DNA from: Dioscorea cayenensis subsp. rotundata
Lineage: Eukaryota > Streptophyta > Magnoliopsida > Dioscoreales > Dioscoreaceae
Reading direction: 5' to 3'
DNA length: 64,000 bases
Assembly (NCBI RefSeq): GCF_009730915.1
Contig: NC_052482.1
Location: 21,685,912-21,749,911 of the forward strand
A model generated the notes under the pieces. That model made no database searches. It was not told the DNA's origin and worked only from the letters and a program-made list of their open reading frames with translations. A program made the position numbers and the translations under genes. Shown in pieces: positions 1-9,802 of this stretch (positions are counted from its first letter, which is position 1; each line of letters starts with the position of its first letter).

Positions 1-467
1 TGTTAATGATCAGATATTAATTGTAATGTAACTGAACTAGTTAATTCCATGTTAGATTTTGAGTTGGAGCCATTGTATTAACTTCACAATAAGTTTTTTC
101 AGAGTGGTTAGCCATGAAACTTTGTTTCAATCTTACAATTGAATTTTGACAGATTCATTTATGATTTAAGTTTCTGCAACTTCCTGTCTGTTGTCGTATC
201 TTTTGCCAGATAGTAAAAATAATTTCGTACTGTCTTTGTTACATGTCAAGGCCCTCACTAAAACGTAAAACGGCAGAATGTGTAATTTTAACTGATATAT
301 CTTCTGCCCCTTTGTGTTTTTAAGTTCTCATCTTGACAATTTAGTTGTGCATATTATAGCTTCAAGTGCGATGTAGGAGCACTTCCAGCATCAAGTGGAA
401 AAGTTCTAGAATTCTCTCTAGTTGACATTTTTATCTCATATATATTTTCTATTGATTTTACATGCAG
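1..467 (+). other. Probable intron of the upstream aldo-keto reductase gene
   Basis: No open coding stretch is seen. The segment ends in a TGCAG acceptor at 467 directly before the last exon of an aldo-keto reductase gene, so it is most simply the last intron of that gene, which must be at least 467 bp long. The matching intron of the tandem copy downstream is only 83 bp. It is AT-rich and has no recognisable repeat. Confidence 0.55.
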
Positions 468-551
468 GCAAGGCTTATAAGGGGCAATTTTGCTGTTCAT
501 CCTCAAAGCATTTACAAAAGTGTGGAGGATCTCTGGGATGGGGAGATCTGA
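468..551 (+). CDS. Aldo-keto reductase, last exon only (tandem copy 1, 5' part outside window)
   Basis: Only the final 84-nt exon lies in the window. It encodes a 27-residue tail starting ARLIRGNF and ending in VEDLWDGEI, then TGA. Length, phase and sequence match the last exon of the complete aldo-keto reductase at 3681-5800 (tail ARLNRGEF...VEEIWDGEI), so the two are a tandem pair on the same strand. In AKR4C enzymes this C-terminal tail forms part of the substrate pocket, so the two copies may differ in specificity (inference). The exon is preceded by a TGCAG acceptor. The 3' UTR continues past 551; a run of TTTTA units follows at about 560-585. Confidence 0.85.
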   Translation, partial: ARLIRGNFAVHPQSIYKSVEDLWDGEI

Positions 552-819
552 GCTGCTGTATTTTATTTTATTTTATTTTTTTTTGAATTGATAAAAACTG
601 GTGGATAATTTTTACTTAGCCTGAAGTGGAAGAGAACGGCTACATGAAGCGTCATTGAATTATAATTTTATATGGTTAATGCCGTTATAACTCTTTTAAG
701 GTCTTTGGTTTCTATGAACCAGACAATATTTGAAGCTTTCACCGTATTTTTGAAGTATGGTATGGTGATTTGGTGATTTTTTATTTTTTTATTTTTTTGC
801 GACAAACTCTAATTTATTA

Positions 820-2049
820 GGGTAAATTACAAGATTAGTCACTAAACTATCCACCAGTTCCTATTTTGATCACTAAACAAAAAAAAATTCTATTTTGGTC
901 ACTAACCTTTTAAATTGCTTTCAATTTGGTCATTGACGCCAACGCCGTTAACGGCGATCTGACGTGGCTTAGCCATGTCAGCGAACTTAACCACGTCAGC
1001 GATCTTAAAAAACCTATTTTCTTTCTTCTTCCCCTTTCCCCTTTCTTTCTTCTTCCCTACCTTTTCTCCTTCAAATACCTTGCCACTGATCTTCCTTCCT
1101 TCATGGAGTCGGCTGATAAAGTAAGAATCGTCCTAGTGGCAACCTTCTGGATGAGGAGCCTGAGAATATAATGACATTCCGTGTTGCTTATTCTACATAA
1201 TGACATTCTGCATGTACTGTGTTTTTTTTCTTGTTTTTGTTTGGCCAAAGAATTAATTTTTACGTATTTGTGTGTGTGTTCTTAGGGAGGTTGTTCATTG
1301 AATCTGCAAAGCAGAATAAACAAGAATTAAGCATAAATTGTGTGAGAGTTGTGCAATTTGTCGTCATTGGTTTCTGTTGTTTTTAGACATAGATGGTGTC
1401 GATTTGCAAGGTTGGGTACTGGATTATAGAGCTGCAGTGTTGATTAGCACTAAATTAATTGTAGTTGTGTCAGTTGGAGAGAGATCAAATTCAATTAGCA
1501 GGGACTTTTCTGGGGACCCTGGTGTACCCCATTGGAGAATAAATTATAGTTTTTCCCCTCCATTTTCAAGGCTTTCAGACTGCAGGTCTCATTTAGGTGG
1601 ATTATCACAAGGGACTCATCGATTCCCCATTTATGAATCATCATTTTCTCTGCACAATAAAGGAAGAAATAGGGACAGTGATCAATATCCTATTTATTAT
1701 CAATCTGTGTCTGATGGTGCACTTTCTTCTTGTGGAAGGCCATCTGATAGCTTTCGGGCATTACAGAGGATAACTCCTACAAAAAAAAATTGAAGGAGTG
1801 AGGGCAAAGAAGAAGAAAGAAACGGGAAAGGGGAAGAATGAAGAAAGAGGAAAAGGGAAGAAGAAAGAAGATAGATTTTTTAAGATAGGTGCTGATGCTA
1901 AGCCACGTCAGATCGCCGTTAACGGCGTTGGCTTCAGTGACCAAATTGAAAGCAATTTAAAAGATTAGTGACCAAAATAGAATTTTTTTTGTTTAGTGAT
2001 CAAAATAGGAACTGGTGGATAATTTAGTGACTAATCTTGTAATTTACCC
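820..2049. mobile_element. Mutator-like element (probable Pack-MULE) with 9-bp target duplication
   Basis: The two ends are long inverted repeats. The left arm begins GGGTAAATTACAAGATTAGT at 820 and the right arm ends in its complement at 2049. Similarity extends at least to the GCCGTTAACGGC palindrome (about 950 and 1915) and loosely into a pyrimidine/purine tract, giving arms of roughly 200 bp. The direct 9-bp duplication AATTTATTA lies at 811-819 and 2050-2058. Long TIRs with a 9-bp duplication are the hallmark of the Mutator superfamily. No transposase is visible, so the copy is non-autonomous. The interior (about 1080-1795) is less AT-rich and coding-like, as in gene-capturing Pack-MULEs. 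It lies between the two tandem aldo-keto reductases. Confidence 0.85.
1338..1793 (+). pseudogene. Coding-like DNA captured inside the Mutator element
   Basis: An open frame of about 150 codons fills most of the element interior. The stretch from about 1470 to 1790 looks protein-like, rich in Ser, Arg, Gly and Tyr, with pieces such as FSPPFSRLSDCRSHLGGLSQ and YYQSVSDGALSSCGRPSDSF. A second short coding-like patch lies at about 1130-1200 (reading NLLDEEPEN). I do not recognise the parent gene. The frame has no good start context and no promoter of its own, so it is read as a transduplicated host fragment and not as a gene. It could still be transcribed from a neighbour or give rise to small RNAs. 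Confidence 0.4.
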
Positions 2050-2289
2050 AATTTATTAAGGGGTTGTTAAAAAAAGTAAGTAGGTATGGTGGTGCATTAA
2101 TTATGATAATTTTTTAATTATTTAAAAATTTATTAACCTGATCAGCAATGAAACGGACAAAATGGCTTCTAAAAACTAAATTGAATAATTTTTTTTTCCC
2201 AATAATTTTGGAACGGGGAATACGATACTTCTCATATAGGACTTATCAGAGACTTAACTTTATACTTTGCCCATCACTGCGGTCCCAAA

Positions 2290-3412
2290 AGTTTTTGAGA
2301 TAAATGTGGATAAACCACAGATTTATTAAATAGAAAAAGACAGTACAAAGTAGGAAACTCCTCTCACCAGGGGTGAGGAGAAACAGGATACAACAAAATG
2401 AAGTAAAAGAGGCGAGGGAGATAAATCTAAGTAGGCGGAAGACACCGTCTGGCATCTCAGGCCTTCCTAGAAAGACATCGGAGCAACTACTCCCTGAGCG
2501 ACGATTAGGGGTCGGAGTCTCCAGCGAGATTTGGGCCTCTAGCCGAGGAAGTTGAGTGAGCGCTGATCTTCCCGAGAAGCTTCATTGAGAGATTGGTGGT
2601 GGCTATCGGCATTTGTTGAGAACCAAGAGAGAAGCATATTAGCACTTTTTAAACATAATGTTGTAAGGCGGTAACGCATTCAAGTGAAAAATACGCGTAT
2701 TTCGTTCAATCCAAATGTTCCACAAGATTGCACGGGAGATAAGGTCCCAGAGTATACGATGCTCAGAGGTGAGAGTTGGTAGCCAAGTGTTCCACAGTAG
2801 AGTAATTGATTGAGGTGAAGAATTTAAATCTAAAGCCCGGGAATAAAATGCCCAAATACGCTTAGAATAATCACAGTTGAGAAAGAGGTGATTCAGGCTT
2901 TCAGAGGCATTATGACAAAGGACACAGGTATCTGAGGAATTTAGAGTATTGCATCCTTTCTTGGAAAGATTTGTGAGAGTAAGAATTTTGTCTTCCCCAG
3001 CAAGCCAACAAAAGAGGGTAATTTTTCTAGGACAACGAATTTTCCAGAAGAGAGAGTGAAGCGAGCTGCGCAGGCCACCATCAATAAGAAAATTGTAAAA
3101 AGATTTGACCGTGAAATTTCCATTTTTTTCTAGAGCCCAGGTAGGAGTGTCGTCCTGATTAGGGGAGCAATCAGGGATAATTTCCAGAAGAGGAGATAAC
3201 ATGTCGCGTGAGACTGAAGGAAATAGCATCTCAGGATTATTTAGATGTTGAGAAAATTGCCTAATGGTTATCCCAGGAAAAGTACATTGCGAGAAGAGAG
3301 TTGGCCAGATATCTTTAAGAACAAGCCCAACGTGCCAACGATCAAACCAAAGGGATGTGGTAGAACCACTTCTGATAAAACCATCTTTATCCGAAATTAA
3401 TGGAGGTTCCAA
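2290..3412 (-). mobile_element. 5'-truncated LINE (non-LTR retrotransposon), C-terminal zf-RVT part
   Basis: On the minus strand 3412-2639 encodes 257 residues typical of the C-terminal end of plant L1-like ORF2: a FDRW motif, FTVKSFYNFL, WKIRCPRKITLFCWL and the zinc-finger-like CVLCHNASESLNHLFLNC of the zf-RVT domain. Endonuclease and reverse-transcriptase cores are missing, so the insertion is strongly 5'-truncated. The element's 3' end lies near 2290-2345 and shares the TTTAATAAAT..TGGTTTATCCA tail with other LINE ends in this window. No clear target duplication or poly-A was found, so both limits are approximate. It lies about 270 bp upstream of the second aldo-keto reductase, close to its promoter. 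Confidence 0.8.
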
Positions 3413-3600
3413 TTCTGGGGCGGCGGCAGCGGTGGCTGCTAATGGAATCCATGGGGCCTTGGATGGGGATGGTGCTGTCCCTGTACACCGAGGTCAGTGA
3501 CACAATGAGGCACCTTTGCAGTCACACAAGTAAAATCTCCATTGAATTCCTTCATTCCTTGCCTTCCCATCTTTCCTCGCATCAGAGACTTCTCTTTCTC

Positions 3601-3608
3601 TATATAAA
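3601..3608 (+). promoter_or_regulatory. TATA box of the aldo-keto reductase gene
   Basis: TATATAAA lies 73 bp upstream of the ATG at 3681, in a CT-rich leader (TCTCTTTCTC just before it). Spacing and sequence fit a plant TATA box giving a leader of roughly 40-50 nt. The LINE ends about 190 bp further upstream, so the distal promoter is probably element-derived. Confidence 0.6.
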
Positions 3609-3680
3609 CATCAGTAGGGATTTGAAGCAAAGGCACAAACTAGAGAGGAAACCATTGCTTCTTTTTCTACATTGAAGGAG

Positions 3681-5800
3681 ATGGCTGTTGCTTCAACTAC
3701 CCTCCATTTCACTCTTAATACTGGGGCGAAGATCCCTTCAGTAGGCCTGGGAACTTGGCAATCCGAGCCCGGCGTCGTCGGCCAGGCCGTCATCGCCGCT
3801 GTTAAGGTCATCATCTCCTTTTTCTTCTCTATTTTTTTTTCTCTGCATTTTAATTTAGGTTTTATTACATGGGTTATGTTACTTATGTATATGTTGTCGC
3901 AATTGCCTAAAAATCGTATCTTTCTTCATATCTGAATCAGTAGCAGACTAGCAGTTCAATTTATGGAAATGAGGTATTGAATTGGTGTTTTTGTTGATTT
4001 GAATGCAGGCTGGTTACAGGCATATAGATTGTGCGCGAGCTTATGCAAATGAGAATGAGGTATCCCTGATTTATTGAATTAAAAACAATTACTATTTATA
4101 TAGGTACCCATGTTCTGTTGATGAAGAACTCTTCCTCAATCGCCTTTGAATCTTTTTATGTCTTTGAAATTGCGCCAACATTAACCGCGTGGCTTCATTT
4201 GAATTTACAGTGCTTTATTATAATTTGACTCGTTATTGTAATCGTTAAATAATGGCCTAGACTGATTAACTTCACAGTTGAGTCTAAGGCATGTAGTTAT
4301 TTTGGGTTTATCTATGCCTTTTGACTTTAGCTTATGTAGACCAATTTTATATGAAACATTTTTTACTAAGAACTGGTTTCTGGTCATTATAGATTGGCTT
4401 GGCTTTGAAAAAGCTGTTTGATGATGGCGTGGTGAAACGTGAGGAGCTATTTGTGACCTCTAAACTATGGTTTGTCTTTTCCTGTGTTCTTAGCTCTTAA
4501 GATCACATGCAGAATCACTTATGATGCTTGGCCTAGAAAGCTCTTTTGCCTACAAGACCATTCTATGTATAATTTTACTTAATATTGTTTGAGAATGATT
4601 TGCAGGAGTACTGATCATGATCCAGAAGATGTACCAGCTGCAATGGAAGCAACCTTGAAAGATTTACAACTTGACTATGTGGATCTTTATCTGGTAAATT
4701 CCATTACCAAATATATTTTGCATAGAATAAAAGCCTTTTGATGAGTGTCTGGCATCTATTCATATTCCCATGGCATGTTACTCTTGCATGCGCTTTGAAT
4801 TATCTGAATTTGAAACTTGTTTCATGGAAATTTACAGGACATTGAAAATCTGCAAGGTTTAATCATTTTTTTTTCAAAAAGCTTTGCATTATTGATAAAC
4901 GTTTTTCTGCAAAGATTCATGATATTAATATAGTCAGGCATCTTCGTTGTTGTTGATTGTTGTCGCTTCTATTAATTTATTGGGAACTAATATATGTTTC
5001 AAACTTTTGAAGATCCACTGGCCTTTTCGCCTCAAGAAAGGGAGTGCTCTGTCCCATGAAAACCTTATCCCCACGGACATACCTGGCACCTGGGCTGCAA
5101 TGGAGAAATTATACGAGTCTGGTAAGGCACGAGGCATTGGTGTAAGTAACTTCAGTACCAAGAAGCTGGAGGATTTGCTTGCAACAGCACGAATTTCTCC
5201 TGCTGTTAACCAGGTGGAATGTCACCCTGTTTGGCAACAAACCAAGCTTCGCAAATTCTGTCAATCAAAAGGCATTCACCTCACTGTGAGTAGACAAACT
5301 ATTATTGGATGAATTTTCTTGTCACTGTTTCTTGTTTATCACTATTTTCCATGTTATCATAACACCAAATGGACCTTCCCACAGGCATTTTCTCCTCTGG
5401 GTTCACCAGGTACAGTATTTATCAAAGGGGATGTTCTTTCTAATCCAACAGTAAAGATGGTTGCTCAGGAACTGGGCAAGACGCCGGCACAAGTTGCCGT
5501 ACGTTGGGGGATTCAAATGGGTCATAGTGTCTTGCCAAAGAGCACGCATGAAACTAGAATTAAGGAGAACTTTGATGTATTCAGCTGGTCTATTCCTGAT
5601 CATCTGTTTGTAAAGTTCTTTGAAATTGAACAGGCAAGTTCCTTCTCATTGCATTCAATCTGTGTCTCGTTTTTGTGAAGGAAATACAATACCAACTGGC
5701 GTGTTTTATTACACAGGCAAGGCTGAACAGAGGTGAATTTTGGGTCAACTTGCAAGGCTTGTACAAAAGTGTAGAAGAAATTTGGGATGGAGAGATCTAA
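3681..5800 (+). CDS. NADPH-dependent aldo-keto reductase, AKR4C type (complete, 7 exons)
   Basis: Exons: 3681-3806, 4009-4059, 4393-4469, 4606-4693, 5013-5285, 5385-5633, 5717-5800; all phases join and give 315 residues, the usual family length. The catalytic tetrad is complete: Asp49 and Tyr54 (HIDCARAY), Lys83 (VTSKLW), His116 (IHWPF). The family signature [16 protein letters not shown] and the NADPH-contacting [13 protein letters not shown] are present. AKR4C enzymes are cytosolic and reduce reactive aldehydes and sugars with NADPH, and are often stress-induced. The ATG at 3681 begins [19 protein letters not shown], as in relatives, and no upstream in-frame ATG exists. Intron 6 (5634-5716) begins with GC (CAG|GCAAGT), a GC-AG intron. 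A second copy lies upstream (468-551). The in vivo substrate cannot be told from sequence. Confidence 0.93.
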
Positions 5801-6322
5801 TGCTGGAGGAATTTGAGCTCTGATTTCCTTCAACGTTGATTGGGCGTGTTCTAGTGCAATAATTGGGAGCCAATGATGGCCAGTATTTTCCTGTAATGCT
5901 TGAGATGTTTAGGAAGGTCTTTTGTTCAGGTCTTATAGCTCTATGGTTTCTGTGCTGGTTCACTTCGTTTTGATTCCTATATAGATATTAAACTAAATAA
6001 AATAAAAAAAAATAAAAAACAACTATTGGTGCCTTTCTTTATTATTATTGTTTTCTGACTGGTGAAATGCCTTTTCTTCTTTTTTTGTTTTAATTTATTG
6101 ATCAATAGGTGCAATGTTTTGCTTAGGCTGTGCTGTGACAGTCTTTTTAAAGATTTCACGTGGTTAGCGTGGAGAGCAACAAGATGTTTTACCTTTGACT
6201 ACCTTTTGATTGTCAAAGAGTAATGTAACATCGGGACAAACTCCCATTGGACACTTGTGTTTTCTATGTAGCTGTAATTATAATAGGCGATTATTTTTTT
6301 ATTGAGTACTCTTACAGTCTTA
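5801..6322 (+). other. 3' region of the aldo-keto reductase and intergenic DNA
   Basis: This holds the aldo-keto reductase 3' UTR and AT-rich spacer up to the target duplication of the nested hAT elements. AATAAAA-like strings at about 5996-6010 could serve as poly-A signals. No other gene is seen. Confidence 0.5.
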
Positions 6323-6336
6323 CGTTACATTAAAGG

Positions 6337-7375
6337 TAGAGATGGCAATTTGACTGCACTCTGACGAGATATCCCAGATGCCGATCTCCGGTCAAAGAGG
6401 GTATTACCCTCTTTGACCGGAATCTGCATCTGCAGTCTGTAATACGTTAGTTTTTGAGCTGAGTGCGAGTCGGGTAAGGTATGCCCTCACCCTACCCGCT
6501 ACTCCTTACCCCTACCCTCACCTCGTTGAAGAGTGCAGGGTGAAAACCCACTGCATCCGTACTCGTCCTTACCCTCTCATATATATATATATATATATAT
6601 AATTTTTTTATAAAACTAAACATTTACTCACAATTTACTCAATATCTATTTTCATAGTGATTAATTTGAAAATAATACTTTCAAATTTTTCTCTTAATAT
6701 ATTATTTTTAAATTTTTATTTAATTTCTATATTTATATTTGATAATATTATCAAAATTGAATTTTTAGATATATATTAAAAAAATCATAATTAAATTAAA
6801 AAAATAAACAAATATAAAAAAATTATAAGAACATCATGAAAAAAATAAAGATACTTAATAAAAAAATCAATTGGATATAACTTATGAGAACAAAATATTA
6901 CTAGATATTATTACTAGATACTTATAAAAATTTGAAGCTATATAAAAATATAAATAGTAGATATATGAAAAAAATTTTTAAACAAAAACCAAGATGGTTA
7001 AACATGAACAAAACAAAAAGGTAGAGTTACCATTGAGTCCCAAATAGGGACGTCGTTTTTATGTGATTATATAATTTAAGATAAGCGAAATATATATCAA
7101 CTTAGTAATTTTGAATTTATGAATGTGTTTAAAGATTGTAATATAATGTATAATTAATTTATTTTTTTATTATTATTTAAATTTAATTCGATAATTTGAA
7201 CAACGGGTAGCGGGTACCTGCGGGTATACCCAGTACCCTCGCAGTAAGAGTAAGGGTATGATTTTTTTACCCCGAAGAGTGCAGGGTAGAAGTGCGGGTA
7301 TGGGGTAGGGGTTACAGTGCAGGGTAAGGGGTTTTTGGCATACCCCTACCCATACCCTACCCGTTGCCATCCCTA
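6337..7375. mobile_element. hAT-type non-autonomous element (inner)
   Basis: The ends TAGAGATGGCAA (6337) and TTGCCATCCCTA (7375) are 12-bp inverted repeats with one mismatch, matching the widespread plant hAT terminus TAGGGATGGCAA. The 8-bp duplication ATTAAAGG occurs at 6329-6336 and 7376-7383. Arms carry repeated GGGTA/TACCC units; the core is AT-rich, includes an (AT)n tract near 6582-6601, and has no transposase. Because its duplication includes the first six bases of the outer element, it must be the younger insertion. Confidence 0.85.
6388..6420. repeat. Perfect or near-perfect hairpin inside the inner hAT
   Basis: CCGGTCAAAGAGGGTA is followed after one base by its reverse complement, making a roughly 16-bp stem with almost no loop. 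It belongs to the subterminal region of the inner hAT and may be a transposase-binding or replication feature (inference). Confidence 0.7.
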
Positions 7376-8989
7376 ATTAAAGGTGGGCACGGGCCGTCCG
7401 GAAAACCGGCCCGGCCCGTGCCCGGCCCGGAACCGGCCCGCCCGGTTCAATGACCCGGCGGGCGGTTCAATGACCCGTAACCGGCCCGTCTCGACGGGCG
7501 GTTACGGGATGGGAGTTTTTCCCAACCCGTGACCCGGCGGGTTGACCGCCGGGTCAAAACCCGGTTGAGCCCGGCGGGCGGGTCAAACCCGTTAATGTTA
7601 TTATTTTTGTTCTTTTAATACTAAGTATTTGTTTGTTTTTTTAATACTAAGTATTTGTTGGTCATGGGATTTGAACCCATGATCTTGAACTGGATAAGAA
7701 AAACCCAACCACTGAGATTTCTGATTAGTTTCAAGTATTTATTGGAAAGAATTATATATAGATAGATGTAGGATGTGGATCAAAAATATTTTTACATATT
7801 TAATTTATAAAAAATTAAGAAACCATATAATAAATTAAAAAATTATACAAATCAATTAGTAAAATATCAAACAATAAATTTTCATAAATATTTTTTTAAA
7901 AATTAATTATTTTGTTAATTGTCTTTTTAGCTCATAAAGCACTAAATCTCTACATATGCTGACACTTTTTAAATTCTCTTAAATAACGCACTCTTATTTG
8001 TCACATATATATTAGATTATTTTGTTTCAATTTATGAAATAAAAAATAAAATTACAAAACATTATTTTTTTAAATTATGTAAATCAATTTATAAAAAATA
8101 TATTAGTAAAAAGAATATCTTTTGAATAATGGTTCACACCATATTATTTTTAATTTGTAACTTTTTTTCAATGACCATATGATAAGCACAATAATAACCC
8201 TATTGTTAAAAGACTCAAAAGTAAAATCTAGAGCCAACCCTAATTATAATAAATAAATAAGTTGATGATAACTTCAATTTAAAATAAGAATACTACTTGA
8301 TATATACATTTTTGTTGCGACTTAAAAAAAGATGTGCTAATAATTTAATTTGATAGATAAATAAATAAAAAAAATGTAGCTTTTTTATCCTTTTTAAAAT
8401 TATTTTTGATATGTCTTAAAAATTTTTTTAAGTTATTATAAATTATTTTTAAATTTTTTTGTTGTTTGGGATTAAATTTTTTAAAAAAATATTTTTGTAA
8501 CTTCTTTATATTTATTTATGTTTTTAAACTATAACAAGAAAAAAATTTATAGGCCAATTGGCTAATGCTATTTTCCCATGTGAGAGGTCCTAGGTTCAAA
8601 CCCCATCTATGACGAATTTTTTGGTTATTTATAAAAAAACCCGCCGGGTCAAACGGGCCTGGCCCGGACCCGGCGGGTTCTGTGATAAGCCGGGCCGGGT
8701 CAACCCGGCCCGGCGGGTCTCCCCTGTAGCACGGGCCGGTTCCGGGTCCGGTTTTCGGTGAACCGGGCCCGGTTAACCGGCCCGTGCCCACCTCTACGTT
8801 ACATGAATCTGAGTTCACTTTGGTATCTATCTCCTTCGGACGGTCACCTCACTCACTCTTGAATATGTGGGGATTGCTACGATCATTTTATGGGACATTT
8901 GATTGGAAAAAAATACACACATCTTCAATTTTTGAAATATTATAAATGTATATGTATAGAATTAATCTCTTATATACATCATATACGTT

Positions 8990-9346
8990 TTCACTTTGCC
9001 AATGACCTTCGGGTCTATTGGTATACGGGTCGCCGATAGAGCTCTCACCGAGTGGTGAGAGTTTGATTCTCGGCTAAGGGCACATTTTTGGGAGTTGTGA
9101 ATAGTGGTTGTGTACGGGTGGTTCCAGCGCCCACGTGAGCGCGGCCCCGTCCCCACTTGTTCCATCGAGGCTTGTGCATGTCCCTAGATCTCTAGTGGGT
9201 TCGCCCCGCTCCTCATTCCCAAAATATTTTATGTGCACTTCTGGGAATTTGACTTTCTTTTCTCACGCACCAAAGACCCTTTGTCACTTGATTCAGACTC
9301 ACGGATCTTTGGCATTATCAACGTAAGACATTAAAAAAAAAAAAAA
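8990..9346 (+). mobile_element. SINE-like retroelement with tRNA-type boxes and poly-A
   Basis: From about 9005 the sequence reads GGGTCTATTGGTATAC (A-box-like) and, about 40 bp on, GAGTTTGATTCTCGG (B-box-like), the arrangement of a tRNA-derived RNA polymerase III promoter. A unique body follows and a 14-bp A run ends at 9346. No convincing target duplication was found, so limits are approximate and the identity is provisional. Confidence 0.4.
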
Positions 9347-9511
9347 TGATTTGGGTGGATCAAGTCATCTAATAATATCGAGAAATATTTGTGAAGGAAA
9401 TGGGATGTAAAGAAAAAACACTAACTCTATCTATGTGGCAAATCGTTGTGGATTATGATAAATGGTTGTTAATAATGTTAATTGAGGAATGTTAAACAAC
9501 TATATTGCCCG

Positions 9512-9728
9512 GTGCCTCGGGATAGGTGTGCACACATGTGGTTTGATTCACTAAACCGGAGGAGGATGGGATGTGGAAATAGACATAATAGTATCACATG
9601 TTGTTTGATAATGATTTTTTAAATTGTTAATAACAACAAAAATTTAATTCACGGTAAGTGCCTCGGGATATGTGTGCACGCAATGCGGTTTAATTCACTG
9701 ATCCCGAGGAGGATAAGAGGTGGATATC
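9512..9728 (+). repeat. Imperfect 70-bp direct repeat upstream of UPRT
   Basis: Two copies lie at 9512-9580 and 9658-9728, both following GTGCCTCGGGATA.GTGTGCAC and continuing through GGTTT(G/A)ATTCACT and GAGGAGGAT. They differ at about one base in six. The second copy ends about 75 bp before the UPRT start codon, so it probably lies in the promoter or 5' leader. A TTTGATTC-like B-box motif hints at a tRNA-related repeat, but this is not firm. Confidence 0.65.
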
Positions 9729-9802
9729 GTATCAGAAATCCGCGGCGATTCCACGGCAAACAGAGCCGCAGCAGTGTCAGCGAATCCTCTCGCTGGCTGG
9801 TA

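Larger units (their letters stand above)
6331..8796. mobile_element. hAT-type non-autonomous element (outer), interrupted by a second hAT
   Basis: The outer element starts TAAAGG at 6331, is interrupted at once by the inner element (6337-7375 plus its duplicated 8 bp), and resumes at 7384 with TGGGCACGGGCCG. It ends GTGCCCACCTCTA at 8796. Once the inner insert is removed the ends are inverted repeats (TARAGGTGGGCACGGGCCG). An 8-bp duplication CGTTACAT flanks it at 6323-6330 and 8797-8804, the size typical of hAT. Both arms (7384-7600 and 8635-8796) are very GC-rich tandem variants of CCGGGC/GGCCCG; the core between is AT-rich with no transposase. Two tRNA-like B-box motifs (near 7665 and 8595) lie just inside the arms. 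Confidence 0.8.

Noticed and set aside
8516-8818. Minus-strand ORF rich in Gly, Pro and Arg
   Set aside because: It is translation of the GC-rich CCGGGC repeats of the outer hAT arm, with no domain.
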